From Hymenopellis radicata (lineage: Eukaryota > Basidiomycota > Agaricomycetes > Agaricales > Physalacriaceae): a stretch of 64,000 bases of DNA. Position 1 is the first letter of the stretch. Each line of letters opens with the position of its first letter. The stretch lies in contig JADNRX010000050.1 in the NCBI GenBank assembly GCA_015501595.1, forward strand, positions 124,001 through 188,000, written 5' to 3'. A program made the translations under genes and the position numbers. The notes under the pieces were generated by a model that was not told the DNA's origin, searched no databases, and saw nothing but the letters and a program-made list of their open reading frames with translations. This document shows, piece after piece, positions 62,720-64,000 of this stretch.

Positions 62720-64000
62720 ATGAACATCAAGAATACAACCCACGTTGAGCTGTGCCCGAGATGTCGCGCCTCAATTGCGCTGACTCCGTACACGCGGCTA
62801 CCGTTTGAGGAGGATATCTCCAGAGCCTACCGCAACCCTTCGAAGACAGACTCTTGCGCCATAGAGGGCAGCTTGACCAGCCCTATCGCTGAGCTAGCAA
62901 CTCTGGCGGAGGAGATTCAGCGTGTAGAGGCTATGCTCAATGCGTTGAAGAAGCACCACGCACAGCTAGAAGGACATATTCATCGAACCACACGCTACAT
63001 TCAATCCTCACCTATTCGCCAGCTTCCTACCGAAATCCTTGTCGTCATCTTCGCGTCGGCGTGTACATCATTTCAAGAATGGGAATACAAAACTCCACTT
63101 TCCATCAGTCTCGTATGCTCTAAATGGCGCGATATTGCCATGTCTAAACCAACTCTATGGACGAACATCTACGTCGCACCTTACTCCAAAGCCTATGGCA
63201 TACCGGTGTTCAAATACTATCTTCAGCGATGTGGTGGAATACCACTTTCTGTCAAAGTGGAGATTCCTGTCAGAGCGCGTGCCTGCTTGGATGACTACGA
63301 TGTTGATACTCCTTATGAAGATCACTACGGGTTTCGTACTACTACTAGTGCCCACAGGCTCGTGGAGCCCATTTTCGCGACTTTCCCCCAATGGAAGGTC
63401 GCGGATTTCCATATGAAGCAAGCGGATCTCGAGCTCTTGGACAATCACTGCTCGAATCAGAAGTTTCCGCTTCTCCTCGAGTCGCTTACCTTGGCAACAC
63501 ATCATCCCCAGATGGATGATCTGCCTCGCATCTTATGCCAAGCCCCATTGCTGTCCTCCCTCACCCTTGTTGATCGTGACGAGAGTGTAGGTTTATTGTG
63601 GATGTACTCGGCTTACCTTGGAGACAACTACGGCAGATCCGTGCTAATCGACTGTTGGCCGCTAATTCGATCTTCATTGACAACTTCCCGGACGGCGAGA
63701 ACAGAACAATTATTATCACCACGTTACCCACAGAAGCGGATTTCTCCCCTGGGCCTTATAACAGCGTGTTTACCGGACACGTCACTTCCCTCATCCTTGA
63801 TGGGCTCTATTGGGACCGGTGTACATCTACATTATTCAAAGCCATTGCTATCCCCTCTCTCAAAGAACTTTCGATCATCGACGCGGGGTCCTTCCGTTGG
63901 AGGGACCAATTTCTCGTCCTTGCTGGATTTTTGGCACGTTCACGATGCACACTAAATGCGTTGAGTCTTGTTGTACTGCTCGAGGAGGGTCGAGATAATC
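62720..64000 (+). pseudogene. F-box gene, family A, frameshifted and cut by the window edge
   Basis: Opens MNIKNTTHVELCPRCRASIA, then coiled coil (ATLAEEIQRVEAMLNALKKH), F-box (IRQLPTEILVVIFASACTSF), LVCSKWRDIAMS and LQRCGGIPLSVKVEIPV. After DESVGLLW (about 63602) the expected sequence DVLGLPWRQLRQI, NFPDGENRT, LKELSIIDAGSFRWRDQFLV lies in another frame and stays open to the end of the window. One indel near 63600-63612 explains this. It is more diverged from the intact gene than the copy at 58480. Confidence 0.8.

Overview
The window is nuclear DNA of a filamentous basidiomycete (Agaricomycetes-like). The evidence is dense short introns (about 45-60 bp), a DUF6535 membrane domain, several lineage-expanded F-box families, a fungal Zn2Cys6 regulator, a fungal flavin-dependent halogenase family and a mushroom-type HORMA/PHD Hop1. 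No prokaryotic, organellar, rRNA or tRNA signature was seen.

Layout. 1.5-8.1 kb: a YTH-domain m6A reader (+) and a mitoribosomal protein with a dead superoxide-dismutase fold (+). 8.6-16.9 kb: an accessory block with a DUF6535/F-box-tail chimera (+), an intact F-box gene (-) and a broken halogenase copy (-). 17-40.5 kb: a mostly housekeeping core with HOP1, a WD40 gene lacking an F-box, a secreted kinase-like protein, a C2H2 factor, D-aminoacyl-tRNA deacylase, a CDF metal transporter, two tandem F-box genes, a cyclophilin, and a full-length Cdc4/Pop1-like F-box/WD40 protein. 40.5-45.7 kb is gene-poor. 45.7-49.1 kb: a Zn2Cys6 transcription factor. 49.7-64 kb: a second accessory block with an inverted halogenase copy, a decayed F-box gene, a coilin-like gene, a secreted GPI-like gene, and a run of frameshifted F-box genes reaching the window edge.

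The main theme is duplication and decay. The two accessory blocks are rough mirror images. The halogenase is present twice in inverted orientation and each copy carries a different lesion: a 10-bp deletion in the left copy and a lost start codon in the right. The F-box gene at 11.5-13.1 kb, with its promoter and 3' flank, has an inverted copy at 58.2-60.4 kb. A second F-box subfamily is seen as a full but frameshifted pseudogene at 53-54.6 kb, and its C-terminal half is fused in frame to a DUF6535 four-helix membrane domain at 8.6-11 kb. The Cdc4-like protein also has a truncated paralogue without the F-box.

Three genes of the core (HOP1, the deacylase and the CDF transporter) need GC-AG introns, all with a GCAAGT donor, to give full-length family-conforming proteins. 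Several genes in the right-hand block are broken by single-base indels, some in homopolymers, which could be real decay or consensus errors. Exon boundaries were inferred by eye from splice consensus, reading frame and family resemblance. No alignment or database search was run.
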